Assembly (NCBI RefSeq): GCF_029094525.1
Contig: NZ_CP119107.1
Coordinates: 1,116,001 to 1,180,000 of the forward strand
Length of the DNA stretch: 64,000 nucleotides
From: Pullulanibacillus sp. KACC 23026
GTDB lineage: Bacteria; Bacillota; Bacilli; Bacillales; Sporolactobacillaceae
Direction: 5' to 3'
Below, piece after piece: positions 34,367 through 43,848 of the stretch (position 1 is its first letter; each line of letters starts with the position of its first letter). A program made the translations under genes and the position numbers. A model generated the notes under the pieces. It had not been told where the DNA came from. It saw only the letters and a list, made by a program, of their open reading frames with translations, and searched no databases.

Positions 34367-34753
34367 GTGTTGGATGATTTTAGAAAAAGTCATATGAACG
34401 AACGGTTATTTGAGAAAGATTATAAGGAAACGGTTGATCAAACGAAATTGATTCAGATCATTAACCATTGCAGTCTCCACTGTGATGAAATGATCACCTA
34501 TTTGTTAGATCAAGAACAATTAGGCGATCGCCGTCGCCAGTTGAAGCTTCTTCGCGATTGTTCAAGTATTTGTGGATTTACGGCCAGTCATATGGCAGCA
34601 CAAAGCTTTTTAACACCTTCATTAATAAAATTATGTGCTTATACATGTGAGCATTGCGGGCGTGAATGTGGTCAATTTGAAGACCCTATGTCTGTACGTT
34701 GTTCCAAGGTGTGCTTAACTTGTGCAAGATATTGTCAGGAAGCCAGTGTTTAA
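34367..34753 (+). CDS. Cys-rich four-helix-bundle copper-binding protein (Csp/YhjQ-like)
   Basis: About 128 residues with a regular pattern of Cys along four helices: HCSLHCDEM, CSSICGFTASHMAAQ, CAYTCEHCGRECGQF and CSKVCLTCARYCQE. This matches the DUF326/Csp copper-storage group that includes B. subtilis YhjQ, in which Cys thiols line the bundle core and hold many Cu(I) ions. No export signal, so cytosolic (Csp3-like). The start is GTG 34367 or TTG 34370, behind a long GGAGGAGGGAGG tract; upstream codons are not supported. A shared terminator separates it from a convergent small gene. No copper regulator is adjacent. Confidence 0.85.
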   Translation: MLDDFRKSHMNERLFEKDYKETVDQTKLIQIINHCSLHCDEMITYLLDQEQLGDRRRQLKLLRDCSSICGFTASHMAAQSFLTPSLIKLCAYTCEHCGRECGQFEDPMSVRCSKVCLTCARYCQEASV

Positions 34754-34774
34754 TGCACGCTAAAGACAAAGAAT

Positions 34775-34807
34775 AAAAGGCAGCTCCTAAGAAAAGGGGC
34801 TGCCTTT
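34775..34807. terminator. Shared terminator between Csp-like gene and convergent small gene
   Basis: AAAGGCAGCTCCT pairs with AGGGGCTGCCTTT across 5 bases. Confidence 0.85.
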
Positions 34808-34814
34808 GGCTCGC

Positions 34815-34961
34815 TTAATAGTCAATGGATTCATAATCCTTGGGATGCGGGGTTGGTTCGGGTGGACTGATGACGGTTGATTTTATTTTATAGAGCGGTT
34901 CTTCTTGACGGGTGTCGCCTTGACGCCCCTTCCTTTTTTTATCAGCTGTTCGGTCTCCCAT
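34815..34961 (-). CDS. Small hydrophilic protein, 48 residues
   Basis: An unrecognised short gene on the minus strand: ATG at 34961, stop TAA at 34815. The product begins MGDRTADKKRKGRQGDTRQE and ends PPEPTPHPKDYESIDY: a basic N-terminal half and a Pro-rich, acidic C-terminal half, with no Cys or membrane helix. An excellent ribosome site (AGGAGGTGG) lies upstream, and a terminator follows 8 bp after the stop, so it is probably a real gene. Small charged proteins of this kind are common in spore formers, but no function is proposed. Confidence 0.7.
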   Translation of the reverse strand: MGDRTADKKRKGRQGDTRQEEPLYKIKSTVISPPEPTPHPKDYESIDY

Positions 34962-35008
34962 GTACACCACCTCCTACATCTAGATTTCCATTTTAGTTAA
35001 TGAACGAT

Positions 35009-35842
35009 TCACGTAAGTTCTTTCCACCAATTATCGAATATGGAGGGTGGGAGCTCCCGTTTATGTTGAGTCATGGCATATCGAGTTTCAAGCGCTTCTG
35101 CGACTTGATCGGTGACATCTTTTCCCTCTAGGTAGTCGTCGATCTCATCATAGGAGATGCCAAGCTCGGTTTCGTCGGCCTGCTGTGGTTTTTGCTCCAA
35201 TAAATCAGCGGTAGGTTTTTTAAGATACAATCGTTCCGGACAGCCTAATGATTTAAGAAGGGCTTTCCCTTGTCGTTTTGAAAGACCCGAAAGCGGTAGT
35301 AAATCGGCACCGCCATCACCATATTTGGTGAAGAACCCAGTGATCGCTTCTGCTGCATGATCCGTCCCAATAACAAGAAGGTTGTTCATGCCGCCAAACG
35401 CATATTGAGCGATCATTCGCAGGCGTGCTTTCACATTGCCTTTTTGAAAATCACTAAGTGGTTTGTCGCTCACTTCATTAAACGTGTTTTGAAAAGCGGT
35501 TGTGCTGGCTTCAATATTGAAGATGACTTGATCCTTTGGTTGAATGAAATTAAAGACAAGTTCTGAGTCGGCTTCGTCCAATTGATTGCCATGCGGGAGG
35601 CGGACAGCTAAGAAGGTGTAACCGCCTCCCTGCTCTTCATTCAGTTCATCCACGGCTAATTGAGCCAGTTTTCCTGCTAAGGTTGAGTCTTGCCCAAGGC
35701 TGAGACCCAAAACAAACCCTTTTGCTTTTGCTTTTACGCAATAATCCTTTAGAAAATCAATTCGCTTACGAACCTCAGCTTCAGGATCGATGGTCGGTTG
35801 AACGTGTAGTGCTTCGATGATTTCTTTTTGTCTTTCGCGCAT
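35009..35842 (-). CDS. nadE: Ammonia-dependent NAD synthetase (NadE)
   Basis: 277-residue NAD synthetase that amidates deamido-NAD using ATP and ammonia, the last step of NAD biosynthesis. The ATP-pyrophosphatase loop reads [17 protein letters not shown] near residue 45, where the family usually has SGGQDS: the second position is Leu instead of Gly. Other motifs are normal: [45 protein letters not shown], and the end [15 protein letters not shown] 35842 follows GGAGGTATT; a longer frame lacks a ribosome site. Monocistronic. Identity is not in doubt; the loop substitution is unusual. Confidence 0.93.
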   Translation of the reverse strand: MRERQKEIIEALHVQPTIDPEAEVRKRIDFLKDYCVKAKAKGFVLGLSLGQDSTLAGKLAQLAVDELNEEQGGGYTFLAVRLPHGNQLDEADSELVFNFIQPKDQVIFNIEASTTAFQNTFNEVSDKPLSDFQKGNVKARLRMIAQYAFGGMNNLLVIGTDHAAEAITGFFTKYGDGGADLLPLSGLSKRQGKALLKSLGCPERLYLKKPTADLLEQKPQQADETELGISYDEIDDYLEGKDVTDQVAEALETRYAMTQHKRELPPSIFDNWWKELT

Positions 35843-36207
35843 CTTAATACCTCCAATGCTTGATAGGATTCCCATTTTTTATCCCGCTTTACCGGATTGT
35901 TACCACTAAGATAGGAATGAAACCGGCCGTAAGCCCCAATAAGTATGACTAACATTATGTAGGGGGGATAGTATGCCCAATTAATAAACTTTTACTTTAT
36001 TATAACCTAATGACAGGAAACATTACATGAAAATGGTACAGTCAGGGCACGCCGGCTTGCCTATTTTTAAGTGTGATTGGCTGGCTGAATAGTTACTGCT
36101 TTCTGCTAGTTGGATCAAGCTCTTACCGTTATAAAGAGAGACAAGTCGGCTGGATAAGACATGTTAGGTCACCTTCCTCGCATAATATAGCTTTTGAGGT
36201 GACATTT
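35843..36207. other. 365-bp gap between nadE and yunB
   Basis: Divergent promoter region without a gene. A CATAATAT about 30 bases before the yunB ATG resembles a SigE -10, as expected for yunB, but the -35 is not clear. Confidence 0.4.
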
Positions 36208-37002
36208 ATGAGGCGCAACAATCAGTTCCGACCAAAAAAGAAACGACAGGCGCCGGTTCCTTGGTCAAAGCCGGTCCTTTTAGGAGTAACCTTAATGGTC
36301 TACTTAGTTATGACTTTTTTGGGGCTGAGACTGGCCTCACATATTTTAGAACCAACGTTAAAGACTATGGCAGAGTTTGAGGCAAGAAAGGCGATGACCT
36401 ATGCCTTTAATTATAGTTTAAGCACCGCTCGCTTAACGGATCTCCCAAAGAACCCGGAAGCGATGACGCAAACACCAAAAGAATCTTATCAAGATTTTTT
36501 TATCACTAAGACTAATAACCAAGGGAAACCGGTCCTGGTTTCGTATGATACAGCTAAGGTGAATGCTTTCTTGCATGATAAGACCCAGCGATTAGAGGAT
36601 TTTCTTTATGCGATGGAGGATGGGACGATTACATTCCCGCCAAATTATAATAATCGAATCCAAATCCACCAAAAGCCGATGGGACATTCAACTGAGATCC
36701 CCCTTGGGCTGCTTACCCATTTGCCTTTGCTTGGAGGGCTGGGTCCACGTATTCCTATTCGTTTTGATTTTCTGAGCGAATTGTCGACGCACGTCAAGTC
36801 GGAGGTGAAGCCTGTTGGGGTTAACTCTGTGCATCTCACTTTATACGTTCAAGCTACAACTAAGGTTCAGCTCATCATGCCTTTTCCGACCGATCCTATA
36901 AAGGTAGAGAAAAACATCCCGATTGGTGATATTACGGTCACAGGGGAAGTCCCTAAATATTATCAAGGTTCCCCGTCTTCCAATGCGAAAAAGCAGAACT
37001 GA
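36208..37002 (+). CDS. yunB: Sporulation protein YunB
   Basis: 264-residue YunB homologue (B. subtilis 254), a mother-cell sporulation protein made under SigE. A basic N-terminus (RRNNQFRPKKKRQAPVP) precedes one membrane helix near residues 25-50. The outer domain carries family segments ITFPPNYNNRIQIHQK, EIPLGLLTHLPLLGGLGPRI and FLSELSTHVKSEVKPVGVNS. ATG 36208 follows GAGGTGAC; the reading frame upstream to 36073 lacks a ribosome site. Its presence marks the organism as an endospore former. Molecular role unknown. Confidence 0.9.
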   Translation: MRRNNQFRPKKKRQAPVPWSKPVLLGVTLMVYLVMTFLGLRLASHILEPTLKTMAEFEARKAMTYAFNYSLSTARLTDLPKNPEAMTQTPKESYQDFFITKTNNQGKPVLVSYDTAKVNAFLHDKTQRLEDFLYAMEDGTITFPPNYNNRIQIHQKPMGHSTEIPLGLLTHLPLLGGLGPRIPIRFDFLSELSTHVKSEVKPVGVNSVHLTLYVQATTKVQLIMPFPTDPIKVEKNIPIGDITVTGEVPKYYQGSPSSNAKKQN

Positions 37003-37079
37003 CACTTGAAATGGATTGCCTTTCATGCCCCTCATAATTTGAATTCGAGTCGGACATAATGTGAGGTGAGGTGATCAAC

Positions 37080-37424
37080 ATGAACGATCAACAGTCAAAC
37101 GAAGACTATATCCAAAACATTCTTGGCCAATGGAAAGGTCAAACCCTTCTAATAGTAAAAGAAGAATTAAACAATATTGATCAAGCTTATCTGCAATTAG
37201 AAGATGTCCAAATTCAAGAGATTAGCCGCGACACGGATGATTATCTGGCTAATCGGTCGATCCAATTAATTGGCGGCGGTGAAACAGTTGAAACGAGCGG
37301 TGAGGCCCCGCTTCCTTATGCACGTTATGACATTCCTCTGACAGAAATAGGGGAAGTCAAACAAGAGGGCAATCAACTCAAACTGACTAACGACCGAGCC
37401 ACCTACACAGTCCACCCAATATGA
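37080..37424 (+). CDS. Hypothetical protein, 114 residues
   Basis: Not recognised. A soluble acidic protein with predicted beta structure in the second half (LEDVQIQEISRDTDDYLANR, IPLTEIGEVKQEGNQLKLTN, ATYTVHPI), no Cys, no signal peptide and no membrane segment. ATG 37080 is preceded by GAGGTGAGGTGA, a strong ribosome site. It lies 77 bp after yunB in the same direction and may be transcribed with it, but its frame is complete and well bounded. A role in sporulation is only suggested by position. Confidence 0.75.
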   Translation: MNDQQSNEDYIQNILGQWKGQTLLIVKEELNNIDQAYLQLEDVQIQEISRDTDDYLANRSIQLIGGGETVETSGEAPLPYARYDIPLTEIGEVKQEGNQLKLTNDRATYTVHPI

Positions 37425-37723
37425 GGTAACGACGACAAGCTATTGGGTGTTTGGCTATTGTTTGGAGGCAGGTAGCGTATCCTCGTTACGCTCGTTTGAT
37501 TTAAGTGTAACGGGGATTCCTTATTGGCTAGTTTTGAGGCTGATTTCAAGAATAGTGGTAACTTCGAGACGCTATTTCTTCGGATAGGGGCCATTTTGAC
37601 CTCACATTTGAGTAATCACGTATTCTGGTTACGCCTAATTGATTTTGTGGGGGTACTTTAATCTATTTATACTTATTATTAACTAGTTTTGATTATCTTT
37701 TAATAAAATTATCACCAAAACAC
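37425..37723. other. Gene-free DNA between hypothetical gene and clpE promoter
   Basis: About 300 bp with no coding frame, terminator or repeat that I can support. The clpE promoter begins at 37724. Confidence 0.4.
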
Positions 37724-37752
37724 TTGAAAGTTAGTAAAGGTCAAAGTATAAT
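37724..37752 (+). promoter_or_regulatory. SigA promoter of clpE
   Basis: TTGAAA (37724-37729), 17-base spacer, TATAAT (37747-37752). The spacer contains AAGGTCAAAG, one CtsR heptad, so CtsR may bind over the promoter. It leaves a 5' leader of about 215 bases before clpE. Confidence 0.8.
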
Positions 37753-37861
37753 AGGCTTACAGGCGAATGAAAGCCTCGAACTCTATATTGTTTACCTTAT
37801 CCTAATGATCATTAAGATTGACAGGGCTAGGCAAATGATTTAGAGTATTTTTAGGACCTAA

Positions 37862-37879
37862 AGGTCAAAGTTAGTCAAA
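37862..37879 (+). promoter_or_regulatory. CtsR operator in the clpE leader
   Basis: AGGTCAAAGTTAGTCAAA fits the CtsR direct heptad repeat (A/G)GTCAAA-N3-(A/G)GTCAAA. Together with the heptad inside the promoter this gives several CtsR sites, as in B. subtilis clpE. Confidence 0.88.
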
Positions 37880-37973
37880 GTCAGCGTTAGGGGGAATACA
37901 AGCTAACGGACTTTATCGAGATTGCTTAACTTAACTCACAAATCAAACTTAATTAATTCAGGAGGAATGTTCG

Positions 37974-40139
37974 ATGAGATGTGATCGTTGTCATGAAAAT
38001 CAAGCTGTCATGAATTTGAGAGTTCGTATCAATCAGCAAAGTGCGACTTACAATCTCTGTGAATCCTGCTATAAAGAAATGAAACAAAAAACACCTTCTT
38101 TATATAGCCAAGGAGGTTTTTCGATGGAGGATCTATTTAAATCCTTTCAACCGTCCTTTGGTTTTAGCCAAGCATCTGGGCAAAATATGGCGCATCCACA
38201 AACGGGGCAAGGAGGCCGAGGCGGGCTTCTTGACGATATGGGTAAAAATCTTTCACAAGCCGCTCGTTCTGGGCTAATTGATCCAGTGATTGGCCGCGAC
38301 CAAGAAGTGCAGCGTGTGATCGAAACGCTAAACCGTCGCAATAAAAACAATCCGGTTCTGATTGGTGAGCCAGGGGTTGGTAAAACAGCTATTGCTGAAG
38401 GACTCGCCCTTCGTATTCATGAGGGCCAAGTTCCTGCAAAGCTTAAAAATAAAGAAATTTATGTGCTTGATGTCGCCTCGCTTGTTGCAGGGACAGGCAT
38501 CCGCGGTCAGTTTGAAGAGCGCATGAAGCAGTTGATTAAAGAATTACAAGAACGTCCAAATGTTATTTTATTTATAGATGAGATTCACCAGCTTGTCGGC
38601 GCCGGTTCTGCAGAAGGGTCTTCTGATGCCGGAAATATTTTGAAACCAGCTTTGGCACGCGGTGAACTGCAAGTTGTCGGAGCAACGACGTTAAAGGAAT
38701 ACCGCAAAATAGAAAAAGATGCGGCTTTGGAGCGTCGATTCCAGCCGATTATGGTGAATGAGCCTAGTAAGGATGAAGCTATTGATATTCTAAAAGGTTT
38801 GAAGTCGCGCTATGAAGACTTTCATCAAGTAGCCTATAGTGATGAAGCGATTGAGGCATGTGTCACACTTTCCAGCCGCTATATTCAAGATCGCTTTTTA
38901 CCGGACAAGGCGATCGATCTCATGGATGAAGCGGGTTCAAAAATTAATCTTGCGTCCAGCAGTCAATCGAAGAACGGTATTCAGGAAAGACTGGAACAGA
39001 TTGCTGATGAAAAATTAAAAGCAACAGCTCAAGAGGATTATGAGCGCGCGGCTAAGCTCAGAGATGAGGAAATAGCTTTACAAAAGCAATTAGAGAACTC
39101 AGCAACCGAAGAGGAAACGCCAAAAGTTGATGTTGAAACTATCCAACTATTAATCGAAGAAAAAACAGGGATCCCTGTTCGTCGTCTTGAGCAAGATGAA
39201 AAGACGAAGATGCGTGATCTAGCTGAACGCTTAAATGCTCAAGTGATCGGACAAGAAAAGGCCGTTGAAAAAGTAGCAAAGGCGATTCGCCGCAATCGGA
39301 CAGGCTTTCGCCGTAATAACCGTCCAATTGGTTCATTCCTTTTTGTTGGGCCAACAGGAGTCGGGAAAACGGAGCTATCTAAGTCATTAGCGAAGGAACT
39401 TTTTGGTGAAGAAGAGGCGATGATTCGCCTTGATATGAGTGAATATATGGAGAAGCATTCTGTCTCCAAGTTAATTGGTTCCCCTCCTGGCTACGTTGGG
39501 CATGAGGATGCCGGTCAATTAACGGAGCAAGTGCGCCGTAAGCCATACAGCCTCATCTTGCTTGACGAGATCGAAAAAGCGCATCCGGATGTTCAGAATA
39601 TGTTCCTGCAAATTCTTGAAGATGGCCGTTTAACGGATAGTCAAGGTCGCACCGTAAGTTTTAAAGACACGGTGATCATCATGACAAGCAATGCCGGTGT
39701 GGGCGCTGTAAAACCAATAAAGGTTGGTTTCGGAGCACAAGAGGATCCTTCCGTTCAAGAGAAAGATCGCTTTGAAGACTTGAAACTCTCATTCCGTCCA
39801 GAATTTTTAAACCGATTTGATGGTATTGTCCGCTTTGAGGCGCTTTCGAAGGAGAACTTAATTGCCATTGTCGATCTCATGCTTCAGGAAGTTGCAGAGC
39901 TTGCAGACGCTCAAGGTATTAAGCTTCATGTATCAGAAGAAGCAAAAGGCTTATTAGCTGAGCTAGGTTATGATCCGCAATTTGGTGCTCGTCCGCTTCG
40001 CCGGGTTATTGAAGAAAAAATCGAGGATGCTATTGCAGACCTTCTTATTGAAAAAGACCGAGTTCAAGCTGTAACAGTGACTGTTAAGGATGGCGAGCTC
40101 ATAATCTCTGACCAATCAGTAAGTGAAATTAAATCATAA
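37974..40139 (+). CDS. clpE: ClpE ATP-dependent protease ATPase subunit
   Basis: 721-residue HSP100 unfoldase that feeds ClpP and destabilises the CtsR repressor after heat shock. The zinc finger characteristic of ClpE is at the N-terminus (Cys3, Cys6, Cys29, Cys32). AAA-1 has Walker A GEPGVGKT near residue 131, a UVR segment ([12 protein letters not shown]) sits near 350, and AAA-2 has GPTGVGKT near 460 and the Clp-specific C-terminal domain. It lacks the double ClpN domain of ClpC. AGGAGG precedes ATG 37974. The gene stands alone with CtsR operators upstream; CtsR itself is not in the window. Confidence 0.95.
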   Translation: MRCDRCHENQAVMNLRVRINQQSATYNLCESCYKEMKQKTPSLYSQGGFSMEDLFKSFQPSFGFSQASGQNMAHPQTGQGGRGGLLDDMGKNLSQAARSGLIDPVIGRDQEVQRVIETLNRRNKNNPVLIGEPGVGKTAIAEGLALRIHEGQVPAKLKNKEIYVLDVASLVAGTGIRGQFEERMKQLIKELQERPNVILFIDEIHQLVGAGSAEGSSDAGNILKPALARGELQVVGATTLKEYRKIEKDAALERRFQPIMVNEPSKDEAIDILKGLKSRYEDFHQVAYSDEAIEACVTLSSRYIQDRFLPDKAIDLMDEAGSKINLASSSQSKNGIQERLEQIADEKLKATAQEDYERAAKLRDEEIALQKQLENSATEEETPKVDVETIQLLIEEKTGIPVRRLEQDEKTKMRDLAERLNAQVIGQEKAVEKVAKAIRRNRTGFRRNNRPIGSFLFVGPTGVGKTELSKSLAKELFGEEEAMIRLDMSEYMEKHSVSKLIGSPPGYVGHEDAGQLTEQVRRKPYSLILLDEIEKAHPDVQNMFLQILEDGRLTDSQGRTVSFKDTVIIMTSNAGVGAVKPIKVGFGAQEDPSVQEKDRFEDLKLSFRPEFLNRFDGIVRFEALSKENLIAIVDLMLQEVAELADAQGIKLHVSEEAKGLLAELGYDPQFGARPLRRVIEEKIEDAIADLLIEKDRVQAVTVTVKDGELIISDQSVSEIKS

Positions 40140-40147
40140 TGATCGTC

Positions 40148-40187
40148 AAAGCTGAATTCCCAGTGAGGGTGTTCAGCTTTCCTTTTT
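40148..40187 (+). terminator. Terminator after clpE
   Basis: AAAGCTGAA and TTCAGCTTT with a 15-base loop, then CCTTTTT. Confidence 0.85.
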
Positions 40188-40394
40188 ACATAAGAAGATA
40201 AGCGAGCACTTTTTTTGGTGGACAGACCGGTAAGACTTGTTTTTGAAGAAGAACGGTTAAGGTGCGAGAAATCAAAAAAGCTCCTATTTTAAATGTTCCA
40301 TGACTCTTTTGCGTGAAACAAGGATATATAATAGGATTTAACGAATAACTAAATTTAAATAATTTTTTTGGTGAACTTTAAGGGGGAATTGGTC

Positions 40395-41189
40395 ATGGTA
40401 AATCATGAAATTGACTATAAAATTTACGGGGATGACATGCAGTTTGTGGAAATTGAATTGGATCCCAATGAGACCACTATTGCTGAAGCTGGGGCTTTGA
40501 TGATGATGGAGGACTCTATTGAAATGGAAACTATTTTTGGTGACGGGAGCAACCAAGGCGGGGGAATCATGGGAAAACTTCTGGGTGCCGGCAAGCGGTT
40601 GTTAACGGGTGAGAGTTTATTCATGACAGCTTTTACGAATGTTGGTCCAGGGAAAAAGCATGTCTCCTTTGCGGCTCCTTATCCGGGGAAGATTATCCCG
40701 ATGGATTTGAGTGTGTACAATGGCAAAATCATTTGCCAAAAAGACGCCTTTTTGTGTGCGGCAAAAGGTGTTTCGGTTGGAATTGATTTCAAGCGCAAAC
40801 TCGGGGCTGGCTTCTTCGGCGGTGAGGGCTTTATCATGGAACGCCTTGAAGGAGACGGATTGGCCTTTATACATGCGGGCGGTACTATCAAGAAAGTGGA
40901 ATTAGGTTACGGGGAACGCCTCAGAGTCGATACAGGCTGCCTTGTTGCCATGACAGGGCAGGTAAACTATGACATCCAATTTGTCAAAGGAATTAAAACG
41001 GCCTTGTTTGGCGGTGAAGGCCTATTCTTTGCCACATTGGAAGGGCCTGGAACAGTTTGGGTTCAATCTCTTCCGTTCAGCCGATTGGCCAGTCGTGTCT
41101 TTAGTGCCATGCCGCAAAACCCTGTTGGTGAAAGGCGCGGTGAAGGCAGTGTGTTAGGCGGTATTTTCAATATGCTTGATGGGGATTGA
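40395..41189 (+). CDS. AIM24/TIGR00266-family protein
   Basis: 264-residue protein of the AIM24 (DUF124) family: a Gly-rich beta-helix-like fold with VEIELDPNETTIAEAGALMM near the start, GGGIMGKLLGAGKRLLTGES near residue 60, and GLFFATLEGPGTVWVQSLPF near 220. Its function in bacteria is not established; mitochondrial AIM24 affects cristae organisation. ATG 40395 follows AGGGGGAA. No signal peptide or membrane helix. Monocistronic by spacing (255 bp upstream, about 170 bp downstream). Confidence 0.88.
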   Translation: MVNHEIDYKIYGDDMQFVEIELDPNETTIAEAGALMMMEDSIEMETIFGDGSNQGGGIMGKLLGAGKRLLTGESLFMTAFTNVGPGKKHVSFAAPYPGKIIPMDLSVYNGKIICQKDAFLCAAKGVSVGIDFKRKLGAGFFGGEGFIMERLEGDGLAFIHAGGTIKKVELGYGERLRVDTGCLVAMTGQVNYDIQFVKGIKTALFGGEGLFFATLEGPGTVWVQSLPFSRLASRVFSAMPQNPVGERRGEGSVLGGIFNMLDGD

Positions 41190-41362
41190 AAGTGTTTAAA
41201 ACTTGATATTAGCCACTATTTTTTCTAAACTTTAAAGAAGCAGGCTGGAAGATCTTAAGCTTTCGAGTTCAGATGCTGGTAATAGAGCTGAAGTAGACAA
41301 TCCTAAGTTTTATAATAGATAACAATGCCTGAAATATGGTTTTTGCCAGAGGAGAATGTGTG

Positions 41363-42364
41363 ATGAGTGGAGAGAAAGAACTGTTTGATGTCACAATTAT
41401 TGGCGGGGGACCTACTGGCCTTTTTACGGCTTTTTACGGTGGTCTTCGCCAAATGAAAACTAAAATTATTGAGAGTATGCCGCAATTAGGAGGGCAACTG
41501 TCAGCCCTTTATCCAGAAAAACTTATTTATGATGTGGCGGGCTTTCCAAAAATTAAAGCTCAAGAATTGGTGAATCAGCTAAAAGAACAGGCGCTTCAGT
41601 TTGACCCGACAGTTATTCTGGACCAAACTATTATGGAGCTCAAAAAAAATGAGGATGGGACGATTACGCTTGTTTCAGATTCTGGAGAAGCCCATCATAC
41701 AAGAACGGTTATCCTGACTGCGGGGGTTGGGGCGTTCCAACCACGTCGTTTAGATGTCGATAAAGCCGATTATTATGAAGGGAAAAATCTTCACTACTTT
41801 GTTGACGATCTGTCTGTTTTTAAAGGTCAGAAAGTTCTCCTTTCCGGCGGCGGTGATTCGGCGGTCGATTGGGCAAATATGCTTGAGCCGATTGCGGAGA
41901 AGGTCTATCTAGTGCATCGACGCGATAAATTTAGAGCGCATGAACACAGTGTGACACAGCTTAGAAATTCAAGTGTAGCGATTAAGACGCCTAGTGTCGT
42001 TGCAGAATTTATTGGTGATGATGTGCGTGTCCATAAAGTAGCCCTAACGGATCCAAAAGGGGAAAATAGAGAAGAACTGGATGTGGATGCAGTTATTGTG
42101 AACCACGGCTTTATTTCTTCACTTGGACCGATTAAGGATTGGGGATTGGAGATCGAAAAAAATTCCATCCTTGTCAATACAAAAATGGAAACAAACATTG
42201 AAGGGGTTTATGCGGCAGGAGATGTGGTCACTTACCCTGGTAAAGTCAATCTAATTGCAACCGGCTTTGGTGAAGGCCCGACTGCAATTAATAATGCTAA
42301 AGCATACATGGATCCCAAAGCACGAACCCAACCCATGCACAGTACCAGCATGTTTGGTCAGTAA
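41363..42364 (+). CDS. yumC: Ferredoxin/flavodoxin-NADP+ reductase, YumC type
   Basis: 333-residue FAD enzyme of the thioredoxin-reductase-like ferredoxin-NADP+ reductases (B. subtilis YumC, 332). The FAD motif [17 protein letters not shown] is near residue 14, the NADP-binding [10 protein letters not shown] near 162, and [21 protein letters not shown] near 285. The redox CxxC of thioredoxin reductases is absent, as expected for this family. The C-terminal extension HSTSMFGQ covers the flavin. ATG 41363 follows AGAGGAGAA. It would supply reduced ferredoxin or flavodoxin, for example to LipA, BioB or fatty-acid desaturases. Confidence 0.92.
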   Translation: MSGEKELFDVTIIGGGPTGLFTAFYGGLRQMKTKIIESMPQLGGQLSALYPEKLIYDVAGFPKIKAQELVNQLKEQALQFDPTVILDQTIMELKKNEDGTITLVSDSGEAHHTRTVILTAGVGAFQPRRLDVDKADYYEGKNLHYFVDDLSVFKGQKVLLSGGGDSAVDWANMLEPIAEKVYLVHRRDKFRAHEHSVTQLRNSSVAIKTPSVVAEFIGDDVRVHKVALTDPKGENREELDVDAVIVNHGFISSLGPIKDWGLEIEKNSILVNTKMETNIEGVYAAGDVVTYPGKVNLIATGFGEGPTAINNAKAYMDPKARTQPMHSTSMFGQ

Positions 42365-42401
42365 TCGAGTATCTACCGATTATTGAATAATAAAAATCAA
42401 T

Positions 42402-42702
42402 GAGGCTGGGGCAGGAGTATGTTACGAATAGAAAAAGCCGAACTTATTCACACTTTTTAATGTGATGGGTTCGGTTTTTCATTTATAAGTTAAGTCATTT
42501 ATGAAACGCTAGTCAAAATACGTCGCTTTCCGCGGGCACGACCTCAGCCTCCGCAAGAAAAACGCTTGCTTGCGGGGTCTTCGGACACGCACTGTTCCCG
42601 CAGGAGTCTCCGTATTTTGACTACGCTTCCTATTTGTTTCTGTCCTTATAAACATGTGGTGTTTCGAATTTAAGTCCGTTAGTTTAGTTTTGTTCTAGCC
42701 TC
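42402..42702. repeat. MITE-like structured element, copy 2
   Basis: 301-bp second copy of the element at 30414, visibly similar over its whole length. The left end GAGGCTGGGGC and right end TTCTAGCCTC are more diverged than in copy 1. The internal hairpin (AAAAGCCGAAC/GTTCGGTTTTT) and the long-range pair AGTCAAAATACG/CGTATTTTGACT are kept; in the latter the copy 2 arms match perfectly, whereas in copy 1 one base differs. The right end directly adjoins the 52-bp array. Confidence 0.85.
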
Positions 42703-43640
42703 TGCGGACACCTCATTTTGGTGTGTTGGAGCGTCCAACACACACTTTTGGCTCTGCGCACACCTTGATTTTGTGTATTGGAGCGTCCAACGCACACTTT
42801 TGGCTCTGCGCACACCTTGATTTTGTGTGTTGGAGTGTTCAACACACACTTTTTGCTCTGCGCACACCTCGTTTTTGTGTATTGGAGTGTTCAACGCACA
42901 CTTTTGGCTCTGCACACACCTTGATTTTGTGTATTGGAGCGTCCAACACACACTTTTGGCTCTGCGCACACCTCATTTTTGTGTGTTGGAGTGTTCAACA
43001 CACACTTTTGGCTCTGCGCACACCTTGATTGTGTGTATTGGAGCGTTCATCGCACACAATGGGTGCTCGCCATGCCCAGTTTTTGTGTATTGGAGTGTCC
43101 AACACACACTTTTGGCTCTGCGCACACCTCGTTTTTGTGTATTGGAGCGTTCAACACACACTTTTGGCTCTGCGCACACCTTGATTTTGTGTATTGGAGC
43201 GTCCAACGCACACTTTTGGCTCTGCGCACACCTCGTTTTTGTGTGTTGGAGCGTTCATCGCACACTTTTGGCTCTGTTCACACCTCGTTTTTGTGTATTG
43301 GAGCGTTCAACACACACTTTTGGCTCTGAGCACACCTTGATTTTGTGTATTGGAGTGTCCAACGCACACTTTTGGCTCTGCGCACACCTCATTTGTGTGT
43401 ATTGGAGTGTCCATCACACACAATGGGTGCTCGCCATGCCCAGTTTTTGTGTATTGGAGCGTTCAACACACACAATGGGTGCTCGCCATGCCCGGTTTTT
43501 GTGTATTGGAGCGCGTCCAACACACACTTTTGGCTCTGCGCACACCTTGATTTTGTGTATTGGAGCGTCCAACGCACATTTTTGGCTCTGCTCATGCCCA
43601 GTTTTGGTGTGTTGGACCCACATCCACATTTGTTTTTGGT
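42700..43640. repeat. Tandem array of about 17 units of 52 bp with an internal hairpin
   Basis: Units begin TTGGAG at 42726, 42778, 42830 and on at an exact 52-bp step to 43506, then 43560 and 43612 after one 2-bp insertion (GCGCG). Each unit holds an inverted repeat such as TGTGTTGGA-gcg-TCCAACACA, then a conserved linker. Two linker types of equal length exist: type A (ACTTTTGGCTCTGCGCACAC) and type B (AATGGGTGCTCGCCATGCCC, in units 43038, 43402 and 43454). The last full unit is an A/B hybrid. Because 52 is not a multiple of 3 and stops are absent, long frames stay open in several registers on both strands. Codon periodicity is lacking, so I treat it as non-coding. Confidence 0.93.
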
Positions 43641-43848
43641 GGTTTGCGAACAAAATTTTCCATATCCTTACATCTAGATGTTTTATCGCGGATAAAGTAA
43701 GAAGGTTTTGACAACAAGCTAGTGGGTTTACTTTTCGAATCGTTACTTGTTAAGATAGAAGTGTTTTTGAAAGGCTTTTTCTGTGTGCTTAATTCAATTC
43801 TGTTTCTACCAGTTTATTGGTTATATTCCTAGAAAGAAGGAACGTATT

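Noticed and set aside
42700-43640. CRISPR array
   Set aside because: The segments between hairpins are conserved rather than unique, there is no leader, and no cas gene is nearby.
42827-43711. 294-codon open frame on the + strand inside the 52-bp array
   Set aside because: The frame is open only because the repeat lacks stop codons; since 52 is not a multiple of 3, three registers on each strand are similarly open. No ribosome site or codon bias.
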